NCBI RefSeq assembly: GCF_023656545.1
Contig: NZ_JAMOKF010000002.1
Location: forward strand, 1-64,000
Origin: Micromonospora phytophila
Lineage (GTDB): Bacteria > Actinomycetota > Actinomycetes > Mycobacteriales > Micromonosporaceae
Length of the DNA: 64,000 bases
Direction: 5' to 3'
Part shown: positions 17,681-26,343 of the stretch, in pieces
How the letters are laid out: the number at the start of each line of letters is the position of its first letter
How positions within the stretch are numbered: the stretch's first letter is position 1
Notes under the pieces: model-generated
The model's input: only the letters and a program-made list of their open reading frames with translations
What the model was told of the DNA's origin: nothing
The model's database searches: none
Program-made: the position numbers and the translations under genes

Positions 17681-18358
17681 ATGACGCCAGAAGTTCCTCC
17701 AATTCAGGTCGCCGGTCGAATCATCGAAGATCCTCTCATCCCCTTCACCGCTTACTGTCAGCGGAACGGCGGCACCATCCGCAACTACGACTGGCTTGCC
17801 GGCTCGAGCTCGGTTCTGACGCCCCAGCTCATCAAGGCCACCAGGTCTCCATGGATGGGCAGCAGGATCAGTCGCACGCAGGAGCTGCACCTGCTCGACT
17901 TGAGCGAGACCGCCCCTTGGTCAGATGTCGCCGGCGATGCCCACCTGAAAGACGCTGAACCAGTAGAGGCTGAGGGTCTCTACGCCCGCGCTGTGCGTCT
18001 CTACCAACACTTCTACCACCCTCGCGTGAGGGGCATCGCCGTTGCCAAGGTGAGCAAGTCGCTGTACCTCATGCGTCCAGCGCTGTTCCCTATCCTCGAC
18101 AGTCGCCTGCTTAACCTGTACCGGGAGTCAGCGGAGCAGGCGGCACGAGACCTGGGGTGGCTGCAGGGGCGCCAGGCCCCGCCACGGCGTGCCTACTGGG
18201 CGGCGTACCGGCTTGATGTGGTTCGGGCCAGGGACGGGCTCGCGATCCTTCGTGAGGTCGCTGGCCGGCACCAGGATCCGCTTGTTGTCGTGGCAGCGAG
18301 CCGCCTCACCGACGTGCGGATCATGGATATTCTTGCGTGGTCTTTAGACCAGCCCTGA
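17681..18358 (+). CDS. hypothetical protein, third gene of nuclease operon
   Basis: A 225-residue product. The ATG at 17681 follows a CAGGAGGAACC ribosome-binding site, so the longer open frame upstream is discarded. Visible features are a basic and aromatic middle section (VRLYQHFYHPRVRGIAVAKV) and a conserved-looking KSLYLMRPALFPILDSRLL helix pair. This resembles actinobacterial DUF6308-type proteins, but I hold that assignment loosely. No catalytic motif is clear. It ends convergently with the GHKL ATPase gene. Confidence 0.65.
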   Translation: MTPEVPPIQVAGRIIEDPLIPFTAYCQRNGGTIRNYDWLAGSSSVLTPQLIKATRSPWMGSRISRTQELHLLDLSETAPWSDVAGDAHLKDAEPVEAEGLYARAVRLYQHFYHPRVRGIAVAKVSKSLYLMRPALFPILDSRLLNLYRESAEQAARDLGWLQGRQAPPRRAYWAAYRLDVVRARDGLAILREVAGRHQDPLVVVAASRLTDVRIMDILAWSLDQP

Positions 18359-18408
18359 TTGCCGCAGGAGCCCTCACCCGTTAACAACTATCGACTGACG
18401 ATTGCCTG

Positions 18409-21400
18409 CTACCCCCGCAGTGCGACGTCATCGGTCCGGATCATCTCCTGCAGGTCGAGCAGGTGCTTCTCCGTGTAGCCAATCGTCACAGGCTCGCCGC
18501 AGAGCTCGACCCGCAGGCTGTTGCCGAGCCCACCCTCCACACTCGTCCTCCATTGCTGGATCTGCGACAGAAGTTCCTCGGATCGGACCTCGCCGTAAAG
18601 GAATTTGCTGGCGCAGGTCGGACAGAGGCACAGCGTGTTTCCCGGGCGACCGATCCAAGCGGCAGCCGTGTGCGAGACAAGGTGAATAACTTCGAAGTAG
18701 GGCACCCCGTCTCGCTTTGGAAAAGTCGCGGTGCAGACCTGACAGCGGCCGGCGTACTGCTCGAGCAGGAACTGGCGGACGGCGGGATCCTTCCCGTCCC
18801 AGACCTTGCGCCCGATGACGCGGAACCGGTCCTGCGGCGTGGGCTCGTCCGCCAGGCCTTCCCGGATGTCGTCCCGGGTCCGCTGCCGACGGACCGCAGG
18901 GGCTACCACTCGCTCGCCGGCGGCCAGCCGGCCATCCTCCGACTCGCCGTGCTCTGCGGGCTTGTCGAACGCATCTTCCACAGCAGCGGCGTACGCCTCG
19001 GGACTGAGACCGGTGCCGGCCGTAGCCTCGCCGCCGTCCTGATCCTTGTGCTCGCGGCGTTGACGCCACTGGTTCAGTTCGGCGATCACATCCGGGTTGT
19101 CGGCTACGAAGCGCAGCGTCTCCACCGGAACGTTCAGTTCTGCGCTCACCTGCACGATCGCGGACGAGACCATGCCGAGCACGTCGGCAAGGGCCTGGCT
19201 GGATTCGAAGTCGTCAGGTAGATCGTCCAGCGAAAGCTTGGCCGGCTCCATAAACTCGCCCGCGCCCGTCGAGAGCCACGCGTGAGAGACGGCGAGTTCC
19301 AGGGCCTTGGACATCGTCTCGACGGACTTGCTGTTCGAGTAGTCCTGCCGGCCTGCGGACTCCAGGATTCCTCGCAGCCGGCTCGCGTACGGCAGCAGCA
19401 GCCGATTCCACACGTACGCCGATCGCCGGCGATCAGGATGAGTCACGGCAGCTTCGAGGCCAGCGAAGCGTAGGTTCGGGTCGAACCCGTGCAGTCCGCG
19501 GCTGTGGTCGCCCCAGTCGGCGCGGAGGACGACGTGCCCGAGTGGGTTAGGCGGCGACGACAGCACCCGGACCGCCTGCGCCACCCCGAGAACGCTGAGC
19601 TCCTGTTGGTAAGGCCGATAGCGCTCGTGCAGAAACCAGCAGTGCGGGCTTGGCAGGAAGTAGTGCTCCAGATCCTCCTCCGACCAGTAGGCGACGGCGG
19701 GAGACCGAAACGAAAAGGCCGAAGCATGTGCTGGACGGCACTGCAGGAACGGCGTGCCGCGTAGCACCTCGACCAAGGTGTCCCTGCGTCTCCTCGTCGC
19801 AGCCTGCATGGCGCGGAAGATCTTCGCTAGATCGTCGTCGTGCTGCTCGTCGGCGATGGCACTGGACGGATTGCCGTACTTCGGCACGACGTACTCGAGA
19901 ACCTCGTCCACGGCGTCGGGCTCGGACAGGCCCAGTTCTTCGAGGAAGGCCCGCGCCTCTGAATTGGCAGCGACCTCCGCCCGCACCGTCGGGAAGCTCG
20001 ACGACACCGGGCCGGGCAGGTACGCCTGGGGACGTCCGTCGGCATCGAATGGCACCACCTGTCGACCGTCGTTTAGCCGGATCAGCGGTAGCTCCCGCGC
20101 GGGTCCCGGCCGGTTCCACGGCGGCCGCGGCCTGCGCCACAGTGCGGGGCTCTGGGCGAGAAATCGGTACAGCTGAACGAGCCACGCGTCCTCAGCTGAC
20201 TCCAGAAACGTCCTGTCGAGTTGGTCGACGAGCCACTCGGCGTCGAGCTCGTCGATGTCCACGACGTCGTGGAGGTAGTCCCACAGGTCGCGATTCCGCT
20301 CCCGGGTGAGCCGCACCGGCTGCCATTGCAGCGGCTCGCCCGTCCCCTCCAGCGCACCGAGTTGCTCCGGCGTCAACAACTCACGCAGCCCTGCGCTCCG
20401 CGCAAGACGCATCCGTGTGGCGGGAGCGTGTCCCAACGGTCCGGCGACCGGCAGAAGCGGTCGAGTCCGCACAGCCTCGAGAAGTGCGTCGAACAACGGC
20501 CGCAACAGGGAACCTTCGGGGAAATCCACCGCCGTGATGGGCAGGACGTCGAGCACGTCGATCCCAAGACGCCCCTTACGGCGCAGCTCCTCGAGAGCCT
20601 CGATCAGCAGGTGGCCGGCTTCCACGATGACTCGGGCGTTGTCCGGATCCCGCTCCGGGATGTTGTCCCGTGCCGGGGTCGTTCGCAGCGGCGCCTGCAA
20701 CAGGAACCCCAGGCCGCTCGGCTTGTCGGTGGGGAAGTACACGACCAGTGGCGCGTGGGGGATGCGTTCGACGGGAGCATATGGCGCCCCACTCGTCCGC
20801 TTGAAGGCCATCTCGACTCGCCGGCCGGGGTGCCCGATGCTGTCCAAACTTCGGCGGAAGACCTCCCAGTACTGGTGGTTGATCACCCGATCGTTCTGCC
20901 AAGCCACCAGCTCCACGTCCGACGACAACTCGCCGCGCTCCAGCCGGGTGAAGGTGACCGCTCCGCTGCCTCCCACCACCGTGACCCGCCTGACGTGCTG
21001 AAGGAACAGCAGAGTCACCGGATCAAACCTCGTCAGACCGCTGCCGATCTCGGAGTACGCCCGCTCGCTCGGCACATCCTCACGGTCGAAGGGGAACTCG
21101 AACCGGGTAAGGCGTTCGGGCCGGTCCAGCGGGGCGGCGGTGGCCTCGGGGCGGACGTAGTGGCGGATGCGGAAATGCTCAGCGCCGGAGTGCACCACGG
21201 GCGCCAGGGTGTAGGCGTAGACAGACTTGAAGCCGATGCCGAATTTGCCGATGCTGGTCAGCTCGCTGGATTTGGTGGAGGCGTCAACCCCGCAGATACC
21301 CCGGACGTCCCGCTCGTTGAACGGGCGGCCGTCGTGCTCGACGACGAGTCGGTCCGGGTGCAGGGTGAACGTGACATGCGACGCCCGAGCATCCTCGGCG

Positions 21401-21528
21401 TTCTGAAGCAGCTCAAGGATGAAATGAGTGCGGTCGGCGTACAGCCGTTGCAGAAAGTCCAGGTGGCGGGTGCCCTCGCCGTACTCCCGGATGTTGTCCT
21501 CGCGGATGCGGGTGTAGTCACTCGGCAT
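18409..21528 (-). CDS. GHKL (sacsin/Hsp90-like) ATPase with C-terminal HNH-like zinc domain
   Basis: A 1039-residue protein. The N-terminus is a sacsin-type GHKL ATPase: ILELLQNAEDA (Glu39, Asn43) as the N-box, EHDGRPF as the G1 box, and SIGKFGIGFKSVY as the G2 box. The centre is long and unrecognised. The C-terminus, from about residue 915, holds CQVC, then FEVIHLVSH and GNTLCLCPTCASKF. This is the layout of an HNH endonuclease, except that the histidine usual after the last cysteine is alanine. It may therefore be a zinc-stabilised binding domain or an altered nuclease. Its start overlaps the end of the SNF2-type helicase gene by 11 nt, so the two proteins are probably made together and act together. 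Confidence 0.8.
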   Translation of the reverse strand: MPSDYTRIREDNIREYGEGTRHLDFLQRLYADRTHFILELLQNAEDARASHVTFTLHPDRLVVEHDGRPFNERDVRGICGVDASTKSSELTSIGKFGIGFKSVYAYTLAPVVHSGAEHFRIRHYVRPEATAAPLDRPERLTRFEFPFDREDVPSERAYSEIGSGLTRFDPVTLLFLQHVRRVTVVGGSGAVTFTRLERGELSSDVELVAWQNDRVINHQYWEVFRRSLDSIGHPGRRVEMAFKRTSGAPYAPVERIPHAPLVVYFPTDKPSGLGFLLQAPLRTTPARDNIPERDPDNARVIVEAGHLLIEALEELRRKGRLGIDVLDVLPITAVDFPEGSLLRPLFDALLEAVRTRPLLPVAGPLGHAPATRMRLARSAGLRELLTPEQLGALEGTGEPLQWQPVRLTRERNRDLWDYLHDVVDIDELDAEWLVDQLDRTFLESAEDAWLVQLYRFLAQSPALWRRPRPPWNRPGPARELPLIRLNDGRQVVPFDADGRPQAYLPGPVSSSFPTVRAEVAANSEARAFLEELGLSEPDAVDEVLEYVVPKYGNPSSAIADEQHDDDLAKIFRAMQAATRRRRDTLVEVLRGTPFLQCRPAHASAFSFRSPAVAYWSEEDLEHYFLPSPHCWFLHERYRPYQQELSVLGVAQAVRVLSSPPNPLGHVVLRADWGDHSRGLHGFDPNLRFAGLEAAVTHPDRRRSAYVWNRLLLPYASRLRGILESAGRQDYSNSKSVETMSKALELAVSHAWLSTGAGEFMEPAKLSLDDLPDDFESSQALADVLGMVSSAIVQVSAELNVPVETLRFVADNPDVIAELNQWRQRREHKDQDGGEATAGTGLSPEAYAAAVEDAFDKPAEHGESEDGRLAAGERVVAPAVRRQRTRDDIREGLADEPTPQDRFRVIGRKVWDGKDPAVRQFLLEQYAGRCQVCTATFPKRDGVPYFEVIHLVSHTAAAWIGRPGNTLCLCPTCASKFLYGEVRSEELLSQIQQWRTSVEGGLGNSLRVELCGEPVTIGYTEKHLLDLQEMIRTDDVALRG

Positions 21529-24500
21529 GGCTGATCGTCAGCACTCCCTCTGCGATCCGATGGCTGACGATGTCGACCCTGCGGCGTTCCTCCAGCTGCG
21601 CATGGCGCTGCTCGAACTTCCGGACGGCGCGGGCTCGTTGTCCCGTCAGCATCGTCCGGATTCGAGGCTCGGTCTCGCCGGTGAGGCGGTCGTCGATTCG
21701 CCGCAGGCCTCGCTGGTGGTGGGCTTCTAGGCTTCCGGTTCGGCGGGCCAGCAACACCTGGTTGAGGGCGTGAGCGTCCCTCGCGGCGTCTCGGCGGCGA
21801 TGCTCGGCGTAACGGTCAAGTGCCGCTCCCGCCTCCCGGAGGTCGGCGGCGGGTCCGGCCTCCCCGGGCAGCGCGTTGGCGAGCAGCGCGAAGAGGCGGC
21901 GCTCCACGAGCCGGTTGGCCGTCAGCCGGGTTGCGTCCACGACGAACGACACGGTGCGGAACTCCGGCCGCACCGCGATCGTCTCCCAGGTGTCACAGGC
22001 AAAGACGTAGCGGCCTTCCGGCAGATCCGTATCGATGACGCGAAGCTGCGCGCGCAGCTGCTGGTCCTGAGCGGGGGCGAGGGCAGACACCGCGAGGCGA
22101 ACGAGCGGATGGGTGGCGGTCAAGAAGGTGATCGACCGATCCCGGCTGGCTGCCTCGTCGGAGAAGGTCAGCCGCAGGCCGCTGTCCTTCCCGTTGAGCC
22201 AGTGGCGCAGCTGCTGGACGGGCCGGCCGCCGCCGAGCCTCGCCTCGTTCCGGCTGATGGCGTCGAGCAGTTCTGACCGAGCGGACTGAGGCAGTCGGAG
22301 CCGCAGCTCGTCCTCGGACAGCCGGTCCAGGTGCCCGGAGAGAGGGGGCCGTGTCAGGTACGCGCGGACCAGTTCCTCCAGCTGCTGTTCGGTGACCGCC
22401 CGGCCCTCTTCGACGAGGGCGTCGAGGTCCTGGGTGAGGCTGTCGTCCAAGCCAAGCAGGTCCTGGCTCGCGTCCTCGACGCCTCGGGTCTCGGCGACCA
22501 GCCGGACGGCGTTGTCGGCGAGCTGTCGAGCCCGCTCCTCCATCTGCTCGGGCGTCAGGTCCGGGCTGGTGGCGATGGCCGCCAGGTCCTGCGTCATCTC
22601 GCCGAGCACACCTTCGAGGTCACCGACGGTGTCCCGGAAGAGGTCCAGCCGGTCCCAGCAGCGGTAGAACACCCGCTCCTCGACGGTGTCGGGGGTCACG
22701 AAGTTGAGGATCAGCACCTTCGGGCTGCGCTGCCCAAACCGGTCGATGCGGCCGATGCGCTGCTCGATCCGCATCGGGTTCCAGGGGATGTCGTAGTTGA
22801 CGAGCCGATCACAGAACTCGTAGTCGAGGCCCTCGCAGCCGACCTCGCTGGAGAGCAGGACGTCGATGGCCTCCGCATCTCCGCGGTCGAGGCGGAACCG
22901 GTCGCGCAAGCGCTGCCGGTCGGGCTCGGCCACTCGCCCGGTGACGACCCCGACGCGGACGCCGGCCGCCGTCAGGTGCTCGGCGAGGTAATCGAGGGTG
23001 CCGAGGAAGAACGAGAAGACCAGGAGCTTTCCGGGGCCATCCACCGCGCGGGCTTCGCGGACGGCCTGGAGGAGCCGCTGGAGTTTCGGATCGTCCGGCG
23101 GCAGTCGACGGGCCAGCTCACGGAGGTCCGGGTCCGTCGGAAGGGGAAGCCTCGGCGGAGCTTCGTCCGGATGGGCCTCGGGGGCGTCGGTCAGATCCGT
23201 GATGGCCGGCTCGCCGGCCGCCACGATGCGTCGAGCGAGGACGGGCAGGCAGCTCGACGCCTGACGCTCGAGAGTGTCGAGAATCAGGCGGACCACGACC
23301 GGGTTGTAGCGGGTGAGCAGCTGGTCGCGGCGGGCTTCCAGCAGGCGGTCGTAGAACTGGCGCTGCACCGGTGTGAACGGCACCGACACGGTGTGGGGCT
23401 CACGGATGGTGAACCCTCCGATGTCCCGTCGGCGGGTGCGGTTCACCAGTGGCGCGAGAGTGTTCAGCTCCTCGATCTCGCGCACGCAGCGGACCCGGTC
23501 GTCGGTGGTCAAGGTGGCTGCGTCCAGACGCCTGCGCACGTCGTCGTACCGGGGGTCGATCGCGATGGCCTGCCGGCCCCAGCTGGTGTACGCCGCGGTG
23601 TCCAGCGCCTTGAGCGCCTCCTTGGCGGCCTCGGGCGCACCGCTGCGCAGTGCCCGTACGGCGGCGTTGAGGTGTCGATTGGGCTCGACGACCTCGAAGA
23701 ACGTCTGCCGATCGGGAAACAGGTCCGGGCGGAGGAGGTTGAGCAGGGTGAACAGGTCCCGGGCCTGCGTCTGCACCGGTGTGGCCGAGAGCAGGACGAG
23801 GGCAGTGCTGATCTCGCTCAAGTACTCGGCGAGCTCGTGCGAGTTCGTGCCCGGCGTACGCAGATGGTGTGCCTCGTCGGCGATCACCAGGTCGAAGGCG
23901 GGCGGCGGGTCCAGCTCGCGCAGGCCCTTGTCCTTCTTCCGCTTGGCACCTCCCTTCAGGTATGCCGTGCGGGCGAAGAGCTCGTAGTGCACGATCGCCC
24001 GCCGGTACTCCTCGGGCCAGGCACCGTCAAGGTGGGCCTCGTTGAGGCAGTAGCGCAGGCTCGCCGAGTCGAGCACCCGGAAGTCCTCGTCGAAGCGGCG
24101 CATCTCCTCGCGCCACTTAACCGTGAGCGCCTTGGGGCAGAGGACCAGCACGTGGTCCAGCGGCTGGCGGGCAGCCAACTCCTTCATGATCAAGCCAGCT
24201 TCGATGGTCTTACCGACGCCGACGTCGTCAGCGATGAGCAGCCGCGGCTCGTCGGCGCGGGCGAGGCGCAGGAGCGGCCGGAACTGAAACGGCACGTACT
24301 TGATCCGCGCTGCCCGCAGCGAATAGACGTGATCGGTGAGCGGGTGGCTGAGCCGGGCAGCGACCAGGCGGGCTCGGAACTCCTCGGGAGACAGGCCGCC
24401 AGTCGTTGCCTCCTGTTGCGCCGCCGCGAGCACCAGCTGGTCCTCCGCGTACTCGCGCATGCTTCCGGCCTCATGGAAGACGCGATAGCGGCCGAACCCA

Positions 24501-24586
24501 TCGACGCTCTGAAGAATCTGGATGACCGGTCCGACTCGACTGGGGTCGGCTTGAACGGCAACGATGTCACCGACGTTGAATGCCAC
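21518..24586 (-). CDS. SNF2-type helicase-like ATPase
   Basis: About 1022 residues from a GTG at 24586 that gives VAFNVGDIVAVQADPSRVG, a beta-rich N-terminal domain. The open frame extends upstream into the GIY-YIG gene and that part is not protein-like. SF2 motifs are clear: ADDVGVGKTIEAG near residue 122, VIADEAHHLR near 234, LLSATPVQTQARDLF, and RIEQRIGRIDRFGQ near 614. It resembles HepA/RapA-like and DrmD-like translocases of defence islands. The tail (after residue 700) is helical and charged. It is paired with the GHKL ATPase gene downstream by overlap; the pair is likely an anti-phage unit, by inference. Confidence 0.85.
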   Translation of the reverse strand: MAFNVGDIVAVQADPSRVGPVIQILQSVDGFGRYRVFHEAGSMREYAEDQLVLAAAQQEATTGGLSPEEFRARLVAARLSHPLTDHVYSLRAARIKYVPFQFRPLLRLARADEPRLLIADDVGVGKTIEAGLIMKELAARQPLDHVLVLCPKALTVKWREEMRRFDEDFRVLDSASLRYCLNEAHLDGAWPEEYRRAIVHYELFARTAYLKGGAKRKKDKGLRELDPPPAFDLVIADEAHHLRTPGTNSHELAEYLSEISTALVLLSATPVQTQARDLFTLLNLLRPDLFPDRQTFFEVVEPNRHLNAAVRALRSGAPEAAKEALKALDTAAYTSWGRQAIAIDPRYDDVRRRLDAATLTTDDRVRCVREIEELNTLAPLVNRTRRRDIGGFTIREPHTVSVPFTPVQRQFYDRLLEARRDQLLTRYNPVVVRLILDTLERQASSCLPVLARRIVAAGEPAITDLTDAPEAHPDEAPPRLPLPTDPDLRELARRLPPDDPKLQRLLQAVREARAVDGPGKLLVFSFFLGTLDYLAEHLTAAGVRVGVVTGRVAEPDRQRLRDRFRLDRGDAEAIDVLLSSEVGCEGLDYEFCDRLVNYDIPWNPMRIEQRIGRIDRFGQRSPKVLILNFVTPDTVEERVFYRCWDRLDLFRDTVGDLEGVLGEMTQDLAAIATSPDLTPEQMEERARQLADNAVRLVAETRGVEDASQDLLGLDDSLTQDLDALVEEGRAVTEQQLEELVRAYLTRPPLSGHLDRLSEDELRLRLPQSARSELLDAISRNEARLGGGRPVQQLRHWLNGKDSGLRLTFSDEAASRDRSITFLTATHPLVRLAVSALAPAQDQQLRAQLRVIDTDLPEGRYVFACDTWETIAVRPEFRTVSFVVDATRLTANRLVERRLFALLANALPGEAGPAADLREAGAALDRYAEHRRRDAARDAHALNQVLLARRTGSLEAHHQRGLRRIDDRLTGETEPRIRTMLTGQRARAVRKFEQRHAQLEERRRVDIVSHRIAEGVLTISHAE

Positions 24587-24767
24587 GCGCGCCCCTCGAA
24601 CTCGCCCCACGCGACTGGCCCTCAACCGCAGCCTCGCCCGATGCGCAGAGCATAGGCACGCTTCGACAGTCTCGACGGACCCGCTCAGCCGTATGGAGAT
24701 CGATCTGCGCCGAAGGTCGGAAGACGGAGCCGATCCGGCCTGGGGCAGTCGCCCACGCGCCGCTCCG

Positions 24768-25175
24768 CTATTCGCCACCCTCGGCGTCACGTGGCTTCGG
24801 CACCTGCCGGTTGAACCGCGGCTTGAAGGCGACGACGAGGGCTTCCTTCGCACCCTCCGGGTTGTCGGTCTCCTGCCAGCGGACCTCGCACCGACCCAGC
24901 CAGCCGGCGATGTCGGCAGCCGACGCCGCGTTGCCCGGGGTGTCGAGGAGCTGTCCGACCTGGTCGTGCAGCACCGACGAGTCGCGGTTGCCGTTCAGGT
25001 GCTGCCGGAGGCGATCCCGCATGCCCCGCCTGGTCCGGCCGACGTAGATGACCACCCCGCCGTCGAGGACCACGTGCACGCCAGGGGCGCGGGGAGCGTC
25101 GGCGACAGTCTCCATGGTGTGCGGCTGGGGAGCCGTGAAGCCGGCCAGCAGGTCGTCGTGCGCGGTGTCGGGCAT
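24768..25175 (-). CDS. GIY-YIG nuclease-family protein
   Basis: About 135 residues from the ATG at 25175. The core reads GVHVVLDGGVVIYVGRT followed by RDRLRQHLNG, matching the GIY-YIG fold (GVH in place of GIY; IYVGRT as the YIG motif with the following Arg). A late Glu in GAKEALVVAFKPRFN fits the catalytic glutamate and the FNRQ end common in the family. It is a single small domain with no visible DNA-binding partner. It starts 10 nt after the preceding small gene and ends 181 nt before the SNF2-type gene. Confidence 0.7.
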   Translation of the reverse strand: MPDTAHDDLLAGFTAPQPHTMETVADAPRAPGVHVVLDGGVVIYVGRTRRGMRDRLRQHLNGNRDSSVLHDQVGQLLDTPGNAASAADIAGWLGRCEVRWQETDNPEGAKEALVVAFKPRFNRQVPKPRDAEGGE

Positions 25176-25185
25176 CCCCGGGACG

Positions 25186-25449
25186 CTACCGCCGTGGACC
25201 CTCATCCGCGGCCCCGCACGGGCCGTCGTGGTCGTCGCGGCGTCGGCAGCGGCCGGCCCCGTCGAGCTTGGCGTCACACCAGATTCGGGTCCGCAGGAAC
25301 TGGCGATCCTCCTCGCTGAGGGTGGTTTCGCCGAAGTCGATGGCGGTGACGTGACCGAGCGAGTCGCGTAGGGCTACGGCCAGGGTGATGGCCCCGTCGA
25401 GGTTGGTCAGGGTGGTGGGGAGGTGAATGATCCAGCGGGGTGCGGTCAT
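25186..25449 (-). CDS. small hypothetical protein
   Basis: An 87-residue product starting MTAPRWIIHLPTTLTNLD. It is beta-strand-like at first, with a charged and cysteine-containing tail (RIWCDAKLDG, RDDHDGPCG). Its ATG overlaps the stop of the DivIVA-like gene by 4 nt, so the two are translationally coupled. No function recognised. Confidence 0.6.
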   Translation of the reverse strand: MTAPRWIIHLPTTLTNLDGAITLAVALRDSLGHVTAIDFGETTLSEEDRQFLRTRIWCDAKLDGAGRCRRRDDHDGPCGAADEGPRR

Positions 25450-25709
25450 CGCTGCCACCGGCTGTTCGATGAAGGTGAATCTGTGTGGCGACAGCCGGTG
25501 TACCGAGACTGCCACTGCCGCAGCGCCTGGCGGATGCGTTCGGCCTCGGTGTTCGCCGTGGTCAGCTCGCGATGCAGACGCTCGAGTTCGTCGGCCAGCC
25601 GGTTGACGTAGTCGTGCACCTGGGCGGGGTCGAGGCCGCGCCAGCGGGTGTCGAAAGAGGCGATGCGGGCGTGGTGCGGGTGCAAGCGCTCTCCGGTCAC
25701 GTAGATCAT
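25446..25709 (-). CDS. small DivIVA-like coiled-coil protein
   Basis: An 87-residue protein starting MIYVTGERLHPHHARIASFD. It carries GLDPAQVHDYVNRLADELER, the DivIVA-domain pattern (R/GYdpxqVdxfl), followed by a coiled-coil. It is too short for a polar-growth DivIVA and is probably an accessory of the small-gene cluster. It is coupled to both neighbours by 4-nt ATGA overlaps. A diverged fragment of the same domain lies at 11641-11693. Confidence 0.7.
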   Translation of the reverse strand: MIYVTGERLHPHHARIASFDTRWRGLDPAQVHDYVNRLADELERLHRELTTANTEAERIRQALRQWQSRYTGCRHTDSPSSNSRWQR

Positions 25710-25960
25710 TGCTGCCGCGTCTCCTGCTCGGCGATCAGCGCGCGGATCTGCCGATCGGTGAGGCCGCGTTGGTCGAGGATTCGACGGCTCCAGCGGTGCA
25801 GGCGGCAGGGGTGGGGTGCGCGGTCGTTGCGACACCGCAGGCCGTCGGGCCACTGCTCGGCGGCCTGCACGGTGAAGGGTTTGACGGCAAAGGTGATGTC
25901 TTCGGCGGTGACGTGGGGCGGCAGGGGTAGTTCGCCGAGGATCTCGTCGGTCGAGTCCAT
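25706..25960 (-). CDS. small hypothetical protein, first of a coupled cluster
   Basis: An 84-residue product beginning MDSTDEILGELPLPPHVTAE, with a strong AAGGAGGG site just upstream that fixes the start at 25960. It contains CRNDRAPHPCRLHRWSRRIL (one Cys-x8-Cys pair) and a C-terminal RGLTDRQIRALIAEQE helix. It is first in a leftward cluster divergent from the XRE regulator, which probably controls it. Function unknown. Confidence 0.6.
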   Translation of the reverse strand: MDSTDEILGELPLPPHVTAEDITFAVKPFTVQAAEQWPDGLRCRNDRAPHPCRLHRWSRRILDQRGLTDRQIRALIAEQETRQQ

Positions 25961-26343
25961 GTCCCTCCTTAATCGGTTGGTGGCGGCGCCGAGGCGGGCG
26001 GGGTCGGTCGGTACGACCGCGCGTCCGTACCGACCGGAGCCCAGCACCCGCCCCGGGCCTCCATCGCAGGGTTGTGGATCAGTCAGGCAGGCCGTATGAC
26101 ATGCGCGAGGTAGCCGGTATGCACCGTTCGTATGCGGTGGTCTACCGACTGCTGACGCTTTCCAGATGGGCCCGGGGGTTGCCTTACAAGGCAGGGTCTG
26201 GCGGACCGACACCGATTGGCATGACGCTGCGAGGATCGTCGATATACGTGGTGCGTATACCGCGAGCCCGCGAAACGGTTTGAATGGTTAGGCTCGACGG
26301 AGCGCAATGGACACAGCCACCCCCGCGAACGGCGAGGTTGCCG
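25961..26343. promoter_or_regulatory. divergent control region with two palindromes
   Basis: No gene is supported here. TGCCTT-AC-AAGGCA lies at 26180-26193 and TATACG-TGGTG-CGTATA at 26243-26259. Both are perfect inverted repeats suited to a dimeric HTH regulator such as the adjacent XRE protein. The second also contains a possible extended -10 (TGCGTATAC) for the rightward gene. Confidence 0.5.

Noticed and set aside
22331-24655. A 774-codon plus-strand open frame across the SNF2-type helicase gene.
   Set aside because: Antisense to SF2 helicase motifs; translation is not protein-like.
26074-26283. A 69-codon plus-strand frame upstream of the XRE regulator.
   Set aside because: It covers the region with two palindromes, has no ribosome-binding site and no recognisable protein character.
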